This document shows, piece by piece, positions 41,805 to 50,416 of a DNA stretch of 64,000 nt. Positions within the stretch are counted from its first letter, which is position 1; every line of letters begins with the position of its first letter. The translations under genes were made by a program, and so were the position numbers. Where the stretch lies: assembly GCF_000252995.1 (NCBI RefSeq), contig NC_015761.1, forward strand, positions 1,860,001-1,924,000, read 5' to 3'. A model generated the notes under the pieces. The model was not told where the DNA came from, did no database searches, and was given only the letters and a program-made list of their open reading frames with translations. The stretch is from Salmonella bongori NCTC 12419. GTDB taxonomy: Bacteria; Pseudomonadota; Gammaproteobacteria; Enterobacterales; Enterobacteriaceae.

Positions 41805-42324
41805 TAATGATTGGAGCATCTCCCTGTGCAATAAGTTCCATAATTATTGATAAACCTTGCGCCGCATCGGCTTTTTGCCCGGAAGTGAGCACTCTTGCTA
41901 CGCCTGCGTCAGCCAGATTCTTTAGCGCATTGAAGGGATTAGCGCACATATCAAAGGCGCGGTGGAAAGTCACCGCCAGCGGTCCGGCTACCGCCATTAT
42001 TTTTTCCATCCGCGGCATATCGACATCGCCATCGACAGTCAGCACGCCGGTCACTAATCCGGGAAACCCCAGTTCCCTGACAAGACGGATATCCTCCAGC
42101 ATGGCGGCAAATTCGCCGTCGCTGTAATAAAAATCTCCGCCGCGAGGACGAATAATCGGATGTACAGGAATCGCAATATGCTCGCACACGCTGCGTAATA
42201 CGCCCAGCGAAGGCGTCAGTCCCCCTTCTTTTGGCGCAGCACACAATTCGATACGATCCGCGCCGTTTTGCTGCGCGGTGAGTGCGCACTCCATGCTATA
42301 ACAACAGATCTCAAGTAACGCCAT
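41578..42324 (-). CDS. cutC: CutC family protein
   Basis: 248 residues from the ATG at 42324 (MALLEICCYSMECALTAQQNGADRIELC), with AGGAG upstream; an ATG six codons earlier is not conserved. TIM barrel. Long named a copper homeostasis protein. The copper phenotype in E. coli was later attributed to loss of MicL from the 3' end of this gene, so its own enzymatic role is open. Follows yecM by 18 bases. Confidence 0.94.
   Translation of the reverse strand: MALLEICCYSMECALTAQQNGADRIELCAAPKEGGLTPSLGVLRSVCEHIAIPVHPIIRPRGGDFYYSDGEFAAMLEDIRLVRELGFPGLVTGVLTVDGDVDMPRMEKIMAVAGPLAVTFHRAFDMCANPFNALKNLADAGVARVLTSGQKADAAQGLSIIMELIAQGDAPIIMAGAGVRANNLQKFLDAGVREVHSSAGVLLASPMRYRNQGLSMSADGQADEYSRYAVEGAAVAEMKGIIVRHQAK
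41811..41839 (-). promoter_or_regulatory. sigma-E type promoter of MicL inside cutC
   Basis: Minus strand -35 GGAACTT (41839-41833), 17-base spacer, -10 TCCAA (41815-41811). The -35 is a perfect match to the sigma-E consensus GGAACTT; the -10 (TCAAA/TCTGA) is approximate. Confidence 0.7.
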
Positions 42325-42342
42325 ATTCACTCCTGTCGGCAA

Positions 42343-42912
42343 TTAGTGCGCTGCCTGTTCGCTGGCGACAATCGCTTCTATCGACCACGGATGAAATTTT
42401 ACTGTGACCCGGCCATCGGTTACGGCCAGCGTCGGGTTTGGCAAACGTTCATGCTCACCTTGCGGCGCGCTGGTTTTAACCACGATCCCCGGCTGACTAA
42501 GCCCTTCATCCGACAGCAGCGCCAGGGCCCTTGCATTCAGCGTCTCTGGCTCGCCGGGCAGTACGATTTCAATATGCTCCCACCCTTCGTGCGGATAACG
42601 TTTTTCTCCCGGCCACGGTAATTCAATGACAGAAAACCGCCAGTGTTCCACACCTACAGGTTCATGCAGTTTAAACAGACAAATCGGTCTGCCGTTGATG
42701 ATATTTTCCGACAGTAGCTCGCCACACTGTTCAAAACCGCGACGCCAGCGCTCCGCCGTTGTATTCTGGTGACAGCGCAATGAAATGTGATCGGCCTCAA
42801 GGCCACGAATCTCCAGACCGAGGCGAGTGGAAAGTTCTCTGAACGCCAGTGTGAATCGCGGTAAATCTGCGGAAATATCATGCAGTTCGTCAATGTGTTG
42901 CCAGTTCGCCAT
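42343..42912 (-). CDS. yecM: VOC-superfamily protein YecM
   Basis: 189 residues with the vicinal-oxygen-chelate/glyoxalase-like fold described for E. coli YecM: ADHISLRCHQNTTAERW near residue 40, CLFKLHEPV near 78, and YPHEGWEHIEIVLPG near 110. Conserved His and Glu suggest a metal site. Function unknown. Upstream of cutC in the same direction; divergent from argS. Confidence 0.92.
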   Translation of the reverse strand: MANWQHIDELHDISADLPRFTLAFRELSTRLGLEIRGLEADHISLRCHQNTTAERWRRGFEQCGELLSENIINGRPICLFKLHEPVGVEHWRFSVIELPWPGEKRYPHEGWEHIEIVLPGEPETLNARALALLSDEGLSQPGIVVKTSAPQGEHERLPNPTLAVTDGRVTVKFHPWSIEAIVASEQAAH

Positions 42913-43148
42913 ATCAGGACGCTCTTCTTGCTGTGAAAACCGCTAATTTACGCTGTTGCGTCCCGTCAACCAACCTTTGATTTGATTGGGCGTTTATTGA
43001 ATGCTTATGCAAATTACTGTTGCGTATATTTCAGGCGACGCGCCGCGTGCGCAATGCTGACGCCAACGGGCATTTGCAGTATACTCCCGCCCTAATTCTT
43101 AAACTGGCGCGGGCAATACAGCCCGCTTCATAAACGTAAGGTATTCCG

Positions 43149-44882
43149 GTGAATATTCAGGCTCTTCTCTCAGAAAAAGTTAGTCAGGCCATGATTGCTG
43201 CAGGCGCGCCTGCAGATTGCGAGCCCCAGGTTCGTCAGTCAGCCAAAGTTCAGTTCGGCGACTATCAGGCCAACGGCATGATGGCAGTTGCGAAAAAACT
43301 GGGTATGGCCCCCCGACAACTTGCAGAGCAGGTGCTGACTCATCTGGATCTCAGCGGCATCGCCAGCAAGGTTGAAATCGCCGGCCCTGGCTTTATCAAT
43401 ATTTTCCTCGAACCGGCTTTTCTCGCTGAACACGTGCAACAGGCGCTGGCCTCCGATCGTCTGGGCATTTCTCAGCCGACTCGCCAGACGATTGTTGTCG
43501 ACTATTCCGCGCCCAACGTCGCGAAAGAGATGCATGTCGGTCATCTGCGCTCCACGATTATTGGCGATGCGGCAGTACGCACGCTGGAGTTTCTGGGCCA
43601 TCATGTTATTCGCGCTAACCACGTCGGTGACTGGGGTACCCAGTTCGGTATGCTTATCGCCTGGCTGGAAAAACAGCAGCAGGAAAACGCAGGCGACATG
43701 GCGCTGGCCGATCTTGAAGGCTTTTACCGCGATGCGAAAAAGCACTATGACGAAGATGAAGCGTTTGCCGAGCGCGCGCGTAACTACGTCGTCAAATTGC
43801 AGAGCGGTGATGCCTATTTCCGTGAGATGTGGCGTAAGCTGGTTGATATCACGATGACGCAAAACCAGATCACCTATGATCGCCTGAACGTCACTCTGAC
43901 GCGTGACGATGTGATGGGTGAAAGTCTGTATAATCCGATGCTGCCGGGCATCGTCGCCGATCTGAAGGCCAAAGGTCTGGCGGTGGAAAGCGAAGGCGCA
44001 ACGGTGGTTTTCCTTGATGAGTTTAAAAACAAGGAAGGCGATCCGATGGGCGTCATCATTCAGAAGAAAGATGGCGGTTATCTGTATACCACTACCGATA
44101 TCGCCTGCGCCAAATACCGTTATGAAACGCTGCACGCTGACCGTGTGCTTTATTACATTGACTCCCGCCAGCATCAGCACCTGATGCAGGCCTGGACCAT
44201 TGTGCGTAAAGCCGGTTATGTACCGGATTCCGTTCCGCTGGAACATCACATGTTCGGCATGATGTTGGGTAAAGACGGTAAACCGTTTAAAACTCGCGCG
44301 GGCGGTACGGTGAAACTGGCGGACCTGCTGGATGAGGCGCTGGAACGCGCACGTCGTCTGGTGGCGGAAAAGAATCCGGATATGCCGGCTGACGAGCTGG
44401 AAAAACTGGCTAACGCGGTGGGTATCGGCGCGGTGAAATACGCCGATCTGTCAAAAAATCGCACCACCGACTATATCTTTGACTGGGATAATATGCTGGC
44501 TTTCGAAGGCAATACCGCACCTTATATGCAGTATGCCTATACGCGTGTGCTGTCTGTATTCCGTAAGGCGGACATCGACGAGCAGGCGCTGGCGAGCGCG
44601 CCGGTTATCATCAGCGAAGATCGTGAAGCACAACTGGCTGCCCGTCTGCTGCAGTTTGAGGAGACTCTGACAGTGGTTGCGCGTGAAGGTACGCCACATG
44701 TCATGTGTGCCTATCTGTATGACGTGGCTGGGCTGTTCTCCGGCTTCTACGAGCATTGCCCAATACTCAGCGCTGAGAATGACGCAGTACGTAACAGTCG
44801 TCTGAAGCTGGCGCAGCTGACCGCGAAAACGTTGAAACTGGGTCTGGATACGTTGGGTATCGAAACCGTAGAACGCATGTAA
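43149..44882 (+). CDS. argS: arginyl-tRNA synthetase
   Basis: 577 residues from a GTG start at 43149, as in E. coli. Class I synthetase: the HIGH equivalent is HVGH in KEMHVGHLRSTIIGD near residue 128. The KMSKS position is the degenerate form usual in ArgRS (GKPFKTRAGGTVKLADLL near 380). An N-terminal Add-1 domain for the tRNA D-loop and a C-terminal anticodon-binding helical domain are present. Joins Arg to tRNA-Arg. Confidence 0.98.
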   Translation: MNIQALLSEKVSQAMIAAGAPADCEPQVRQSAKVQFGDYQANGMMAVAKKLGMAPRQLAEQVLTHLDLSGIASKVEIAGPGFINIFLEPAFLAEHVQQALASDRLGISQPTRQTIVVDYSAPNVAKEMHVGHLRSTIIGDAAVRTLEFLGHHVIRANHVGDWGTQFGMLIAWLEKQQQENAGDMALADLEGFYRDAKKHYDEDEAFAERARNYVVKLQSGDAYFREMWRKLVDITMTQNQITYDRLNVTLTRDDVMGESLYNPMLPGIVADLKAKGLAVESEGATVVFLDEFKNKEGDPMGVIIQKKDGGYLYTTTDIACAKYRYETLHADRVLYYIDSRQHQHLMQAWTIVRKAGYVPDSVPLEHHMFGMMLGKDGKPFKTRAGGTVKLADLLDEALERARRLVAEKNPDMPADELEKLANAVGIGAVKYADLSKNRTTDYIFDWDNMLAFEGNTAPYMQYAYTRVLSVFRKADIDEQALASAPVIISEDREAQLAARLLQFEETLTVVAREGTPHVMCAYLYDVAGLFSGFYEHCPILSAENDAVRNSRLKLAQLTAKTLKLGLDTLGIETVERM

Positions 44883-44904
44883 ACGACGCACCGCTTACAG
44901 CCTC

Positions 44905-44939
44905 AGGCCTGACGCCGGATAACGGACTCAGGCCTTTTT
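44905..44939 (+). terminator. terminator of argS
   Basis: AGGCCTGA (44905-44912) / TCAGGCCT (44928-44935) followed by TTTTATT. The loop contains a REP-like CGCCGGATAACGG. Confidence 0.85.
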
Positions 44940-45070
44940 ATTGCCACTGCGGTATATCTGTAACAAATCACAAGGAATGACACATTTCTATAGAGAGATG
45001 GAACATCTTTTATCTGTGCAGGCGCTGACCGCCCCGTATCATTAGGCGGCAGATTGTTCAGGTACAGGTA

Positions 45071-46948
45071 ATGACTTTTAAAGACTTTGATGCGGAAGAG
45101 AAGCTCTTCCTGAGACGTGTGATTGTGGCATTTGGCGTAGTGGTTGTCTGCTTCGGTATCCTGATCTTCAATCTCTATAACTTGCAAATCCGCCAGCATC
45201 ACTACTACACCACTCGTTCGAATGAGAACGATATAAAGATGCTACCCGTCGCGCCAACGCGCGGCATCATTTATGATCGTAACGGTATTCCCCTGGTGCG
45301 TAACGTGACCTGGTATGATATTGCGGTTACGCCCTATAAAATCGCCGATATGGATGCGCTGCTAAAGCAACTCACTCCTATCGTTGATCTCTCTCCCGAT
45401 GATATCGCCGATTTCCGCCATGCTCTGAAATCAAGCAGTCGTTATCGTCCAGTCGTGCTCAAAAACGCGCTGACGGATGTCGAAATTGCGCGTTTTGCAG
45501 TCAATCAATTCCATTTCAACGGCGTTACGATAAATAGCTATCAGGACCGACAATATCCTTACGGTGCCGAACTGGCGCATGTTCTTGGTTATGTGTCAAA
45601 GATAAACGATAGCGATCTTAAGGCGCTGGATAAAAAAGGACTGGCGGAGAACTACGCAGCAGACCATAACATCGGTAAGCAGGGAATTGAGCGCTACTAC
45701 GAGAACGACCTTCACGGTAAAACTGGCTACCAGGAGGTCGAGGTGGATAATCACGGGCGTATTGTCCGCCTGCTGAAAGACGTTCCCCCGATTGCCGGTA
45801 AGAACATTCACCTGACGTTGGATCTCCATTTACAAGAGTACATTGAAAGTTTGCTGGCCGGGCAGCGCGCTGCCGTACTGGTTGAAGATCCGCACGATGG
45901 TTCCGTGCTGGCGATGGTATCTATGCCCAGCTACGACCCGAACCCCTTTGTAAAAGGCATTAGCTACCAGGATTACGGCAAACTGCTGCACGATAAAAAT
46001 CTGCCACTCATCAACCGCGTTACGCAAGGGCTTTATCCTCCGGCGTCAACGGTGAAACCTTACATGGCGATGTCCGCCCTGTTAAGCGGGATTATTACGC
46101 CGCAAACAACCTTCTTTGGCGCACCAACCTGGACGCTTCCCGGCACACAGCGACATTACCGGGACTGGAAAAAAACCGGCCACGGTATGCTGGACGTGAC
46201 TAAAGCGATCGAGGAGTCGGCAGATACCTTTTTCTATCAAGTCGCTTATATGATGGGAATTGACCGCATCGACACGATGCTGTCTCAGTTCGGTTATGGC
46301 AAACCGACAGGCATCGACCTTAATGAAGAGTATGACGGGTTGCTTCCCGGCCGGGCATGGAAGCAGCGGGTTCATAAAAAAGCCTGGTATCAGGGTGATA
46401 CCATCTCTGTCGGTATCGGCCAGGGTTACTGGATTGCCACCCCTATCCAGATGGTAAAAGCAATGGTGGCGCTTATCAATAACGGAAAGGTGATCGCTCC
46501 TCACCTGTTGCTCAATGAAGAGAGCGGTAAAACGGTAGTGCCGTATCGTCCTTCAGGGAAATCGCTACAGATAGCCGATCCCGCTTCGCCATACTGGGGG
46601 CTGGTGCGTCAGGCGATGTATGGCATGGCGAATGCGCCAAACGGTACGGGCTATAAATTCTTTCATACTGCGCCCTACGGTATTGCGGCGAAAAGCGGCA
46701 CATCACAGGTCTTTAGTCTGAAAGAAAATCAGACCTATAATGCGAAAATGATCCCTATTCGCCTGCGCGATCATGTGTTTTATACCGCTTTTGCACCGTA
46801 TAAAAATCCGAAGGTCGCTATCGCCCTGATTCTGGAAAACGGCGGGAGCGATGGCGTTACCGCCGCGCCTGTAATGCGAAAAATCCTTGATCATCTCTTT
46901 GACCCGCAAGCTGATACCCTGCAGCCGGATCAAGCCCCGCAGGTCTGA
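45071..46948 (+). CDS. second PBP2-type penicillin-binding protein (PBP2-SAL type)
   Basis: 625 residues, class B transpeptidase related to MrdA (PBP2, 633 residues in E. coli). One N-terminal membrane anchor (about 15-42) and a pedestal domain beginning PTRGIIYDRNGIPL precede the transpeptidase domain. Its active-site motifs are STVK (SxxK, within PPASTVKPYM), SAD (the SxN position, in IEESADTFFYQVA), and KSGT (in AAKSGTSQVF). It lies after argS and not in the mrdA-mrdB cluster, so it is a paralogue. Salmonella is known to have such an extra PBP2 (and an extra PBP3) used in acidic, intracellular conditions; identity with that protein is inferred from family and location. No rodA/ftsW-like partner lies beside it. 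Confidence 0.93.
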   Translation: MTFKDFDAEEKLFLRRVIVAFGVVVVCFGILIFNLYNLQIRQHHYYTTRSNENDIKMLPVAPTRGIIYDRNGIPLVRNVTWYDIAVTPYKIADMDALLKQLTPIVDLSPDDIADFRHALKSSSRYRPVVLKNALTDVEIARFAVNQFHFNGVTINSYQDRQYPYGAELAHVLGYVSKINDSDLKALDKKGLAENYAADHNIGKQGIERYYENDLHGKTGYQEVEVDNHGRIVRLLKDVPPIAGKNIHLTLDLHLQEYIESLLAGQRAAVLVEDPHDGSVLAMVSMPSYDPNPFVKGISYQDYGKLLHDKNLPLINRVTQGLYPPASTVKPYMAMSALLSGIITPQTTFFGAPTWTLPGTQRHYRDWKKTGHGMLDVTKAIEESADTFFYQVAYMMGIDRIDTMLSQFGYGKPTGIDLNEEYDGLLPGRAWKQRVHKKAWYQGDTISVGIGQGYWIATPIQMVKAMVALINNGKVIAPHLLLNEESGKTVVPYRPSGKSLQIADPASPYWGLVRQAMYGMANAPNGTGYKFFHTAPYGIAAKSGTSQVFSLKENQTYNAKMIPIRLRDHVFYTAFAPYKNPKVAIALILENGGSDGVTAAPVMRKILDHLFDPQADTLQPDQAPQV

Positions 46949-46977
46949 TAAACGAAGCGCCATCTGGCAAGAGTACA

Positions 46978-47008
46978 GCCGGATGGCGGCGTAACGCCTT
47001 ATCCGGGC
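46978..47008. repeat. REP element
   Basis: GCCGGATGGCGGCGTAACGC followed by CTTATCCGGGC matches the enterobacterial REP consensus closely. It lies between the convergent PBP2-like gene and the RhiN-like gene. Confidence 0.85.
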
Positions 47009-47040
47009 TGCACGGGTATCTACAGGAATAGCCGCATAAA

Positions 47041-48180
47041 TCAGAAATAGTTACGCAGATATTCAGTCAGGCAGAGTATTGCCATCGCCTGTCCGTAAGG
47101 CATAGACGTCAGCGGGATATGACGATAAAAATCGAGATCATGGCCCATCCCCGTACCAAATGAAGTTTGCAGCAGTTCGCCTTCTGGCGAGATATGCTGA
47201 ACAATGCCCCGAAGAGCGTTTTCCGCCACTACCGCATAGTGACGATCAACATAGCGCTTGCGCACCGCTTTAAGAATGCCGTAGGTAAAACCTGCCGTTG
47301 CAGAAGCCTCAAGATACGAATGTGGATCATCAAGCAGCGTATGCCACAAACCGCTTTCATCCTGGCAATGCGCCAGCGCGGCAACCTGTGCATTTAGCAC
47401 CTGAACCAGGTAACGACGCACCGCGCTACTTTCCGGCAGGTCCAGCAGTTCCAGAAAGTCCGGGATCACAATGGTCAGCCAACTGTTTCCGCGCGCCCAG
47501 CGCGCATTAGCGAAGTTATGATGCCCCTCGTAGCTCCAGCCGTGGAACCAAAGTCCCGTCTCTTTATCCATCAGATTTTGCACATGCAACAGGAATTGGT
47601 AGGTAGCCTCTTCCACATATTCCGCCCGGTTCAACAGCTTACCGATTTTCGCCAGCGGCAGAACCGTCATCATTAGCGTATCGTCCCACATCTGCTGATG
47701 GTTTTCCTCCGCCAGCGTGATATGTTGCATCCCGCCGTGGTCAGTACGGGGCATTTCATTCATCGCCCATTCGGCCCATGTTTCCAGCCACGGTAAATAC
47801 GCTGGGTTACGCGTCTCTTCATAGCGGTACGCCAGCGTTAAAAACGGCGCCATCGTATTAACGTTTTTTGTCGTCGCACCTTCCGCAAAACGATCGGCAA
47901 ACCAGTCATCAATAATTTTACGCATCGTCTGGTCGCCGGTCTGTTGGTAATATTGATACATACCGTACAGACCTACGCCGTGCGTCCACTCCCAACCAGC
48001 CCAGCCTTTAGTATCGATCACGCGTCCGTCGTCCAGTCGTAGCAAAAATTCGCCCGTTTCATCTTTAATCTTCACCAGGTTATGTGTCACCTTTTGAATC
48101 AGGGCCTTTAGTTCATCCCTGGCGATAAAATGCTCGGGTTGACGCAATAACGGACTGTGTTTGACTGGATAAACCTTCAT
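47041..48180 (-). CDS. GH105 (RhiN/YteR-like) unsaturated rhamnogalacturonyl hydrolase
   Basis: 379 residues, no signal peptide, so cytoplasmic. An alpha/alpha-barrel glycosidase of the GH88/GH105 type: WEWTHGVGLYGMYQYY near residue 63, NHQQMWDDTLMMTVLPLA near 160 with the catalytic Asp region, WFHGWSYEGHHNFANARWARGNSW near 212, and a C-terminal GTGMGHDLDFY near 350. These enzymes remove the unsaturated galacturonyl residue from rhamnogalacturonan fragments made by lyases. The gene lies four bases downstream of a GPH-family transporter, an arrangement like rhiT-rhiN of Dickeya. Substrate is inferred from family and neighbour. Confidence 0.85.
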   Translation of the reverse strand: MKVYPVKHSPLLRQPEHFIARDELKALIQKVTHNLVKIKDETGEFLLRLDDGRVIDTKGWAGWEWTHGVGLYGMYQYYQQTGDQTMRKIIDDWFADRFAEGATTKNVNTMAPFLTLAYRYEETRNPAYLPWLETWAEWAMNEMPRTDHGGMQHITLAEENHQQMWDDTLMMTVLPLAKIGKLLNRAEYVEEATYQFLLHVQNLMDKETGLWFHGWSYEGHHNFANARWARGNSWLTIVIPDFLELLDLPESSAVRRYLVQVLNAQVAALAHCQDESGLWHTLLDDPHSYLEASATAGFTYGILKAVRKRYVDRHYAVVAENALRGIVQHISPEGELLQTSFGTGMGHDLDFYRHIPLTSMPYGQAMAILCLTEYLRNYF

Positions 48181-48184
48181 TTAC

Positions 48185-49768
48185 TTAACCTCTGTTCAGT
48201 GTCGAATTCAGCACAGCGGGTAATGTTGCTCCCGGTGCAGCGGGTTTATTACGATTCAGATAACCAATATTGTTGTTACCCCAAAGCGATTCATAAGGCA
48301 GACCTGCCAGCATCTCGACCACGGCACGCGCCTGCGGTGTAATGTTTTCCGGCGTCGTACAACCCGACTCGCGCATTTTGGCCGTCTCTTCGCGTAAAAT
48401 ACGGTGGGTGTGCAAATTCAGTCTGAAGCGCAGGGAAATAAGGAAGCCAAAGGCAAGCACAACCAGCGTGCCGCAGCTTAAAATCAGCAGAATGGTGTGG
48501 CTCACGGCGGCGGGTTGCATACTCTGGCCAGAAACGAAACCGGAAAGCTGCATCACAATTCCGACCACCATAACAGCACCAGCCTGTGAAGCTTTGCGGG
48601 TTAACGTCATAATCCCGGCGAAAATGCCTTCACGACGCTGGCTGGTAATGACCTCATCGACATCCGCAATATAGGTGTAAGTGTTCCACGGTACGTAGTT
48701 AATGCCGCCACGTCCCAGTCCGGCGCACGCGGAGACCAATAATAATAACGCATAGACATCGCTCAACCCGGCGTAGTACAACACGGCATAAGAAAGAGAA
48801 CTCAGGCCGAACAGGACGACAACCATCCGGTAAGATGGCGCGGGCCCAAAGCGAATGCAAAGCGGGATCATTGCAATAACTGCGATGAACTGGAATGTCG
48901 CCATGGTGCCCAGTAAATTCGAGGCGACGGAAGCATCCTGCATCAGCACAAAAACAACGTACCAGGTAAAAACGGCATTGAATACGTCCTGAGCAATATA
49001 CCCTCCCAGATACATCCCCAGATGCTGACGGAAAATCCTGATACGCAGCGTAGAAGTGAGCTCAACGACCAGGCGGCGTATGCTCTGGGTAAAGGTCAGG
49101 CTTTTCCTCTCATCTTCGGCGCGCAACGCGGCTTCCGTCCAGGCTTCCCGCGGGCGCTCCCAGGTAAAACACCAGACAAAAATCAACATTAATGCGCACA
49201 ACACGGAAAAAACCAGGCTGGCATAGAAGAAAGAGACCGGGTTACCTTTACCAAACGCTGTCAGCAGAACGCCTGGCAGAAATGACGCCAGAATAGCGGA
49301 CATTTGCGCCATTGAAATACGTGCGCCTGAAAACCGGGTCTTCTGTTTGAAATCATCGGTCATTTCCGGCACCAGCGTCTCATAAGGCACCAGAATCATG
49401 GTATAAACCACATCAAACAGCAGATACGTTAACAGGTAATACCAGAATCCCATACCGCTAAGCCACATTAATGAATAGCTGAATACACATGGAATTCCCA
49501 GTAAAATAAAAAACTTACGTCGCCCGAAGCGCTTACCCAACCAGGTTGAGCCAAAGTTGTCCGTTAAAAAACCCATCAGCGGGCTGACAACCGCATCCAG
49601 CACCCTGGCAGTGGCGAAAATAAAGGTGGCTTCAATCGGCGTAAGGCCACAAAACGTCGTATAAAAATAGAGTAGCCATGCGGCGGTTAATGCCGTCGTC
49701 CCCGCCCCTAAAAAGTCGCCAGAACCATAGGCAAAATAGTTAATTAAACCAATCTTACGTGTTTTCAT
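48185..49768 (-). CDS. GPH-family sugar transporter, RhiT-like
   Basis: 527 residues with about 12 membrane segments, a glycoside-pentoside-hexuronide:cation symporter. Family features are the N-terminal FAYGSGDFLGAGTTALTAAW, PLMGFLTDNFGSTWLGKRFGRRKFFIL near residue 60, and VPYETLVPEMTDDFKQKTRFSGAR near 127. The long hydrophilic C-terminus contains ARAVVEMLAGLPYESLWG. It probably imports unsaturated rhamnogalacturonides for the hydrolase encoded right after it. A possible KdgR site lies 165 bases upstream. I do not recall a transporter at this place in S. enterica LT2. Confidence 0.85.
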   Translation of the reverse strand: MKTRKIGLINYFAYGSGDFLGAGTTALTAAWLLYFYTTFCGLTPIEATFIFATARVLDAVVSPLMGFLTDNFGSTWLGKRFGRRKFFILLGIPCVFSYSLMWLSGMGFWYYLLTYLLFDVVYTMILVPYETLVPEMTDDFKQKTRFSGARISMAQMSAILASFLPGVLLTAFGKGNPVSFFYASLVFSVLCALMLIFVWCFTWERPREAWTEAALRAEDERKSLTFTQSIRRLVVELTSTLRIRIFRQHLGMYLGGYIAQDVFNAVFTWYVVFVLMQDASVASNLLGTMATFQFIAVIAMIPLCIRFGPAPSYRMVVVLFGLSSLSYAVLYYAGLSDVYALLLLVSACAGLGRGGINYVPWNTYTYIADVDEVITSQRREGIFAGIMTLTRKASQAGAVMVVGIVMQLSGFVSGQSMQPAAVSHTILLILSCGTLVVLAFGFLISLRFRLNLHTHRILREETAKMRESGCTTPENITPQARAVVEMLAGLPYESLWGNNNIGYLNRNKPAAPGATLPAVLNSTLNRG

Positions 49769-49933
49769 TGCTGCTAACCCTGCAGATAATGGGGGGACTC
49801 CCGGTATCCGGATTCAGGGAGCCATTACACGGCTACAGTAAAAGCTAACTTCCGAGGAAACCTTTTTGTATTTGCCAGCGCCGGGCGAGAAATGGCAAAA
49901 ACGCAAAGAGTCCGCTAACGCGCTTCACCGATT

Positions 49934-49952
49934 TATAAAACAGCGTTTCTAT
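49934..49952 (-). promoter_or_regulatory. candidate KdgR box upstream of the RhiT-like gene
   Basis: TATAAAACAGCGTTTCTAT agrees with the KdgR consensus (AATRAAAYRNYRTTTYRTT) in most positions, including the AAAY...RTTT core. KdgR controls pectin and rhamnogalacturonan degradation in related bacteria. The rest of the 255-base gap holds the promoters of this operon and the 3' side of flhE. Confidence 0.45.
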
Positions 49953-50023
49953 TTATTCAAAAGAAGAGGTCAAAAATGCGAGGCGGGCAGCAATATCCTG
50001 CTGCCCGGCGGAGTGGGAGGCAA

Positions 50024-50416
50024 CTAGCGGTAGTTAACAATCACCTGATTGCTCCGCACGTTTAACGCGGGGATGAGACGACCGCCGCCGGGGATTTCCC
50101 AGACAAAGCGTAGCGGTTCAGCGGCAGGTACATTGGCAAAACCATGGGTGGTCCCACTTTGTCCATCCAGTTCTACGCAGCGGGACTGAGAACATAAACG
50201 CACCCGTAATCCCGCTGGCGTTGGACCATTTAGCTCATAGCGCCAGGCGACCAGCGTCATCAAACCTGAAACCGGCTGACGCGCCGCCAGCGGCGAGGAC
50301 GATGCGGAAACCCCCCGGTAATTCAGGGTTACGCCCATGCCGCTGTCCTGCCATGCGCCTTCGCCTGCGGCCTGCACAGTCAGGGGAAAGAACAATAATG
50401 TTAACCACTTACGCAT
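50024..50416 (-). CDS. flhE: flagellar protein FlhE
   Basis: 130 residues with a signal peptide (MRKWLTLLFFPLTVQA, then AGEGAWQD). Periplasmic; the mature protein has one Cys pair (LCSQSRCVEL). In Salmonella FlhE affects proton leakage through the flagellar export gate and swarming. Last gene of flhB-flhA-flhE: the start overlaps the flhA stop (TAATG). Confidence 0.95.
   Translation of the reverse strand: MRKWLTLLFFPLTVQAAGEGAWQDSGMGVTLNYRGVSASSSPLAARQPVSGLMTLVAWRYELNGPTPAGLRVRLCSQSRCVELDGQSGTTHGFANVPAAEPLRFVWEIPGGGRLIPALNVRSNQVIVNYR

Noticed and set aside
43239..44249. 336-codon open frame on the minus strand
   Set aside because: Antisense shadow of argS with no family resemblance.
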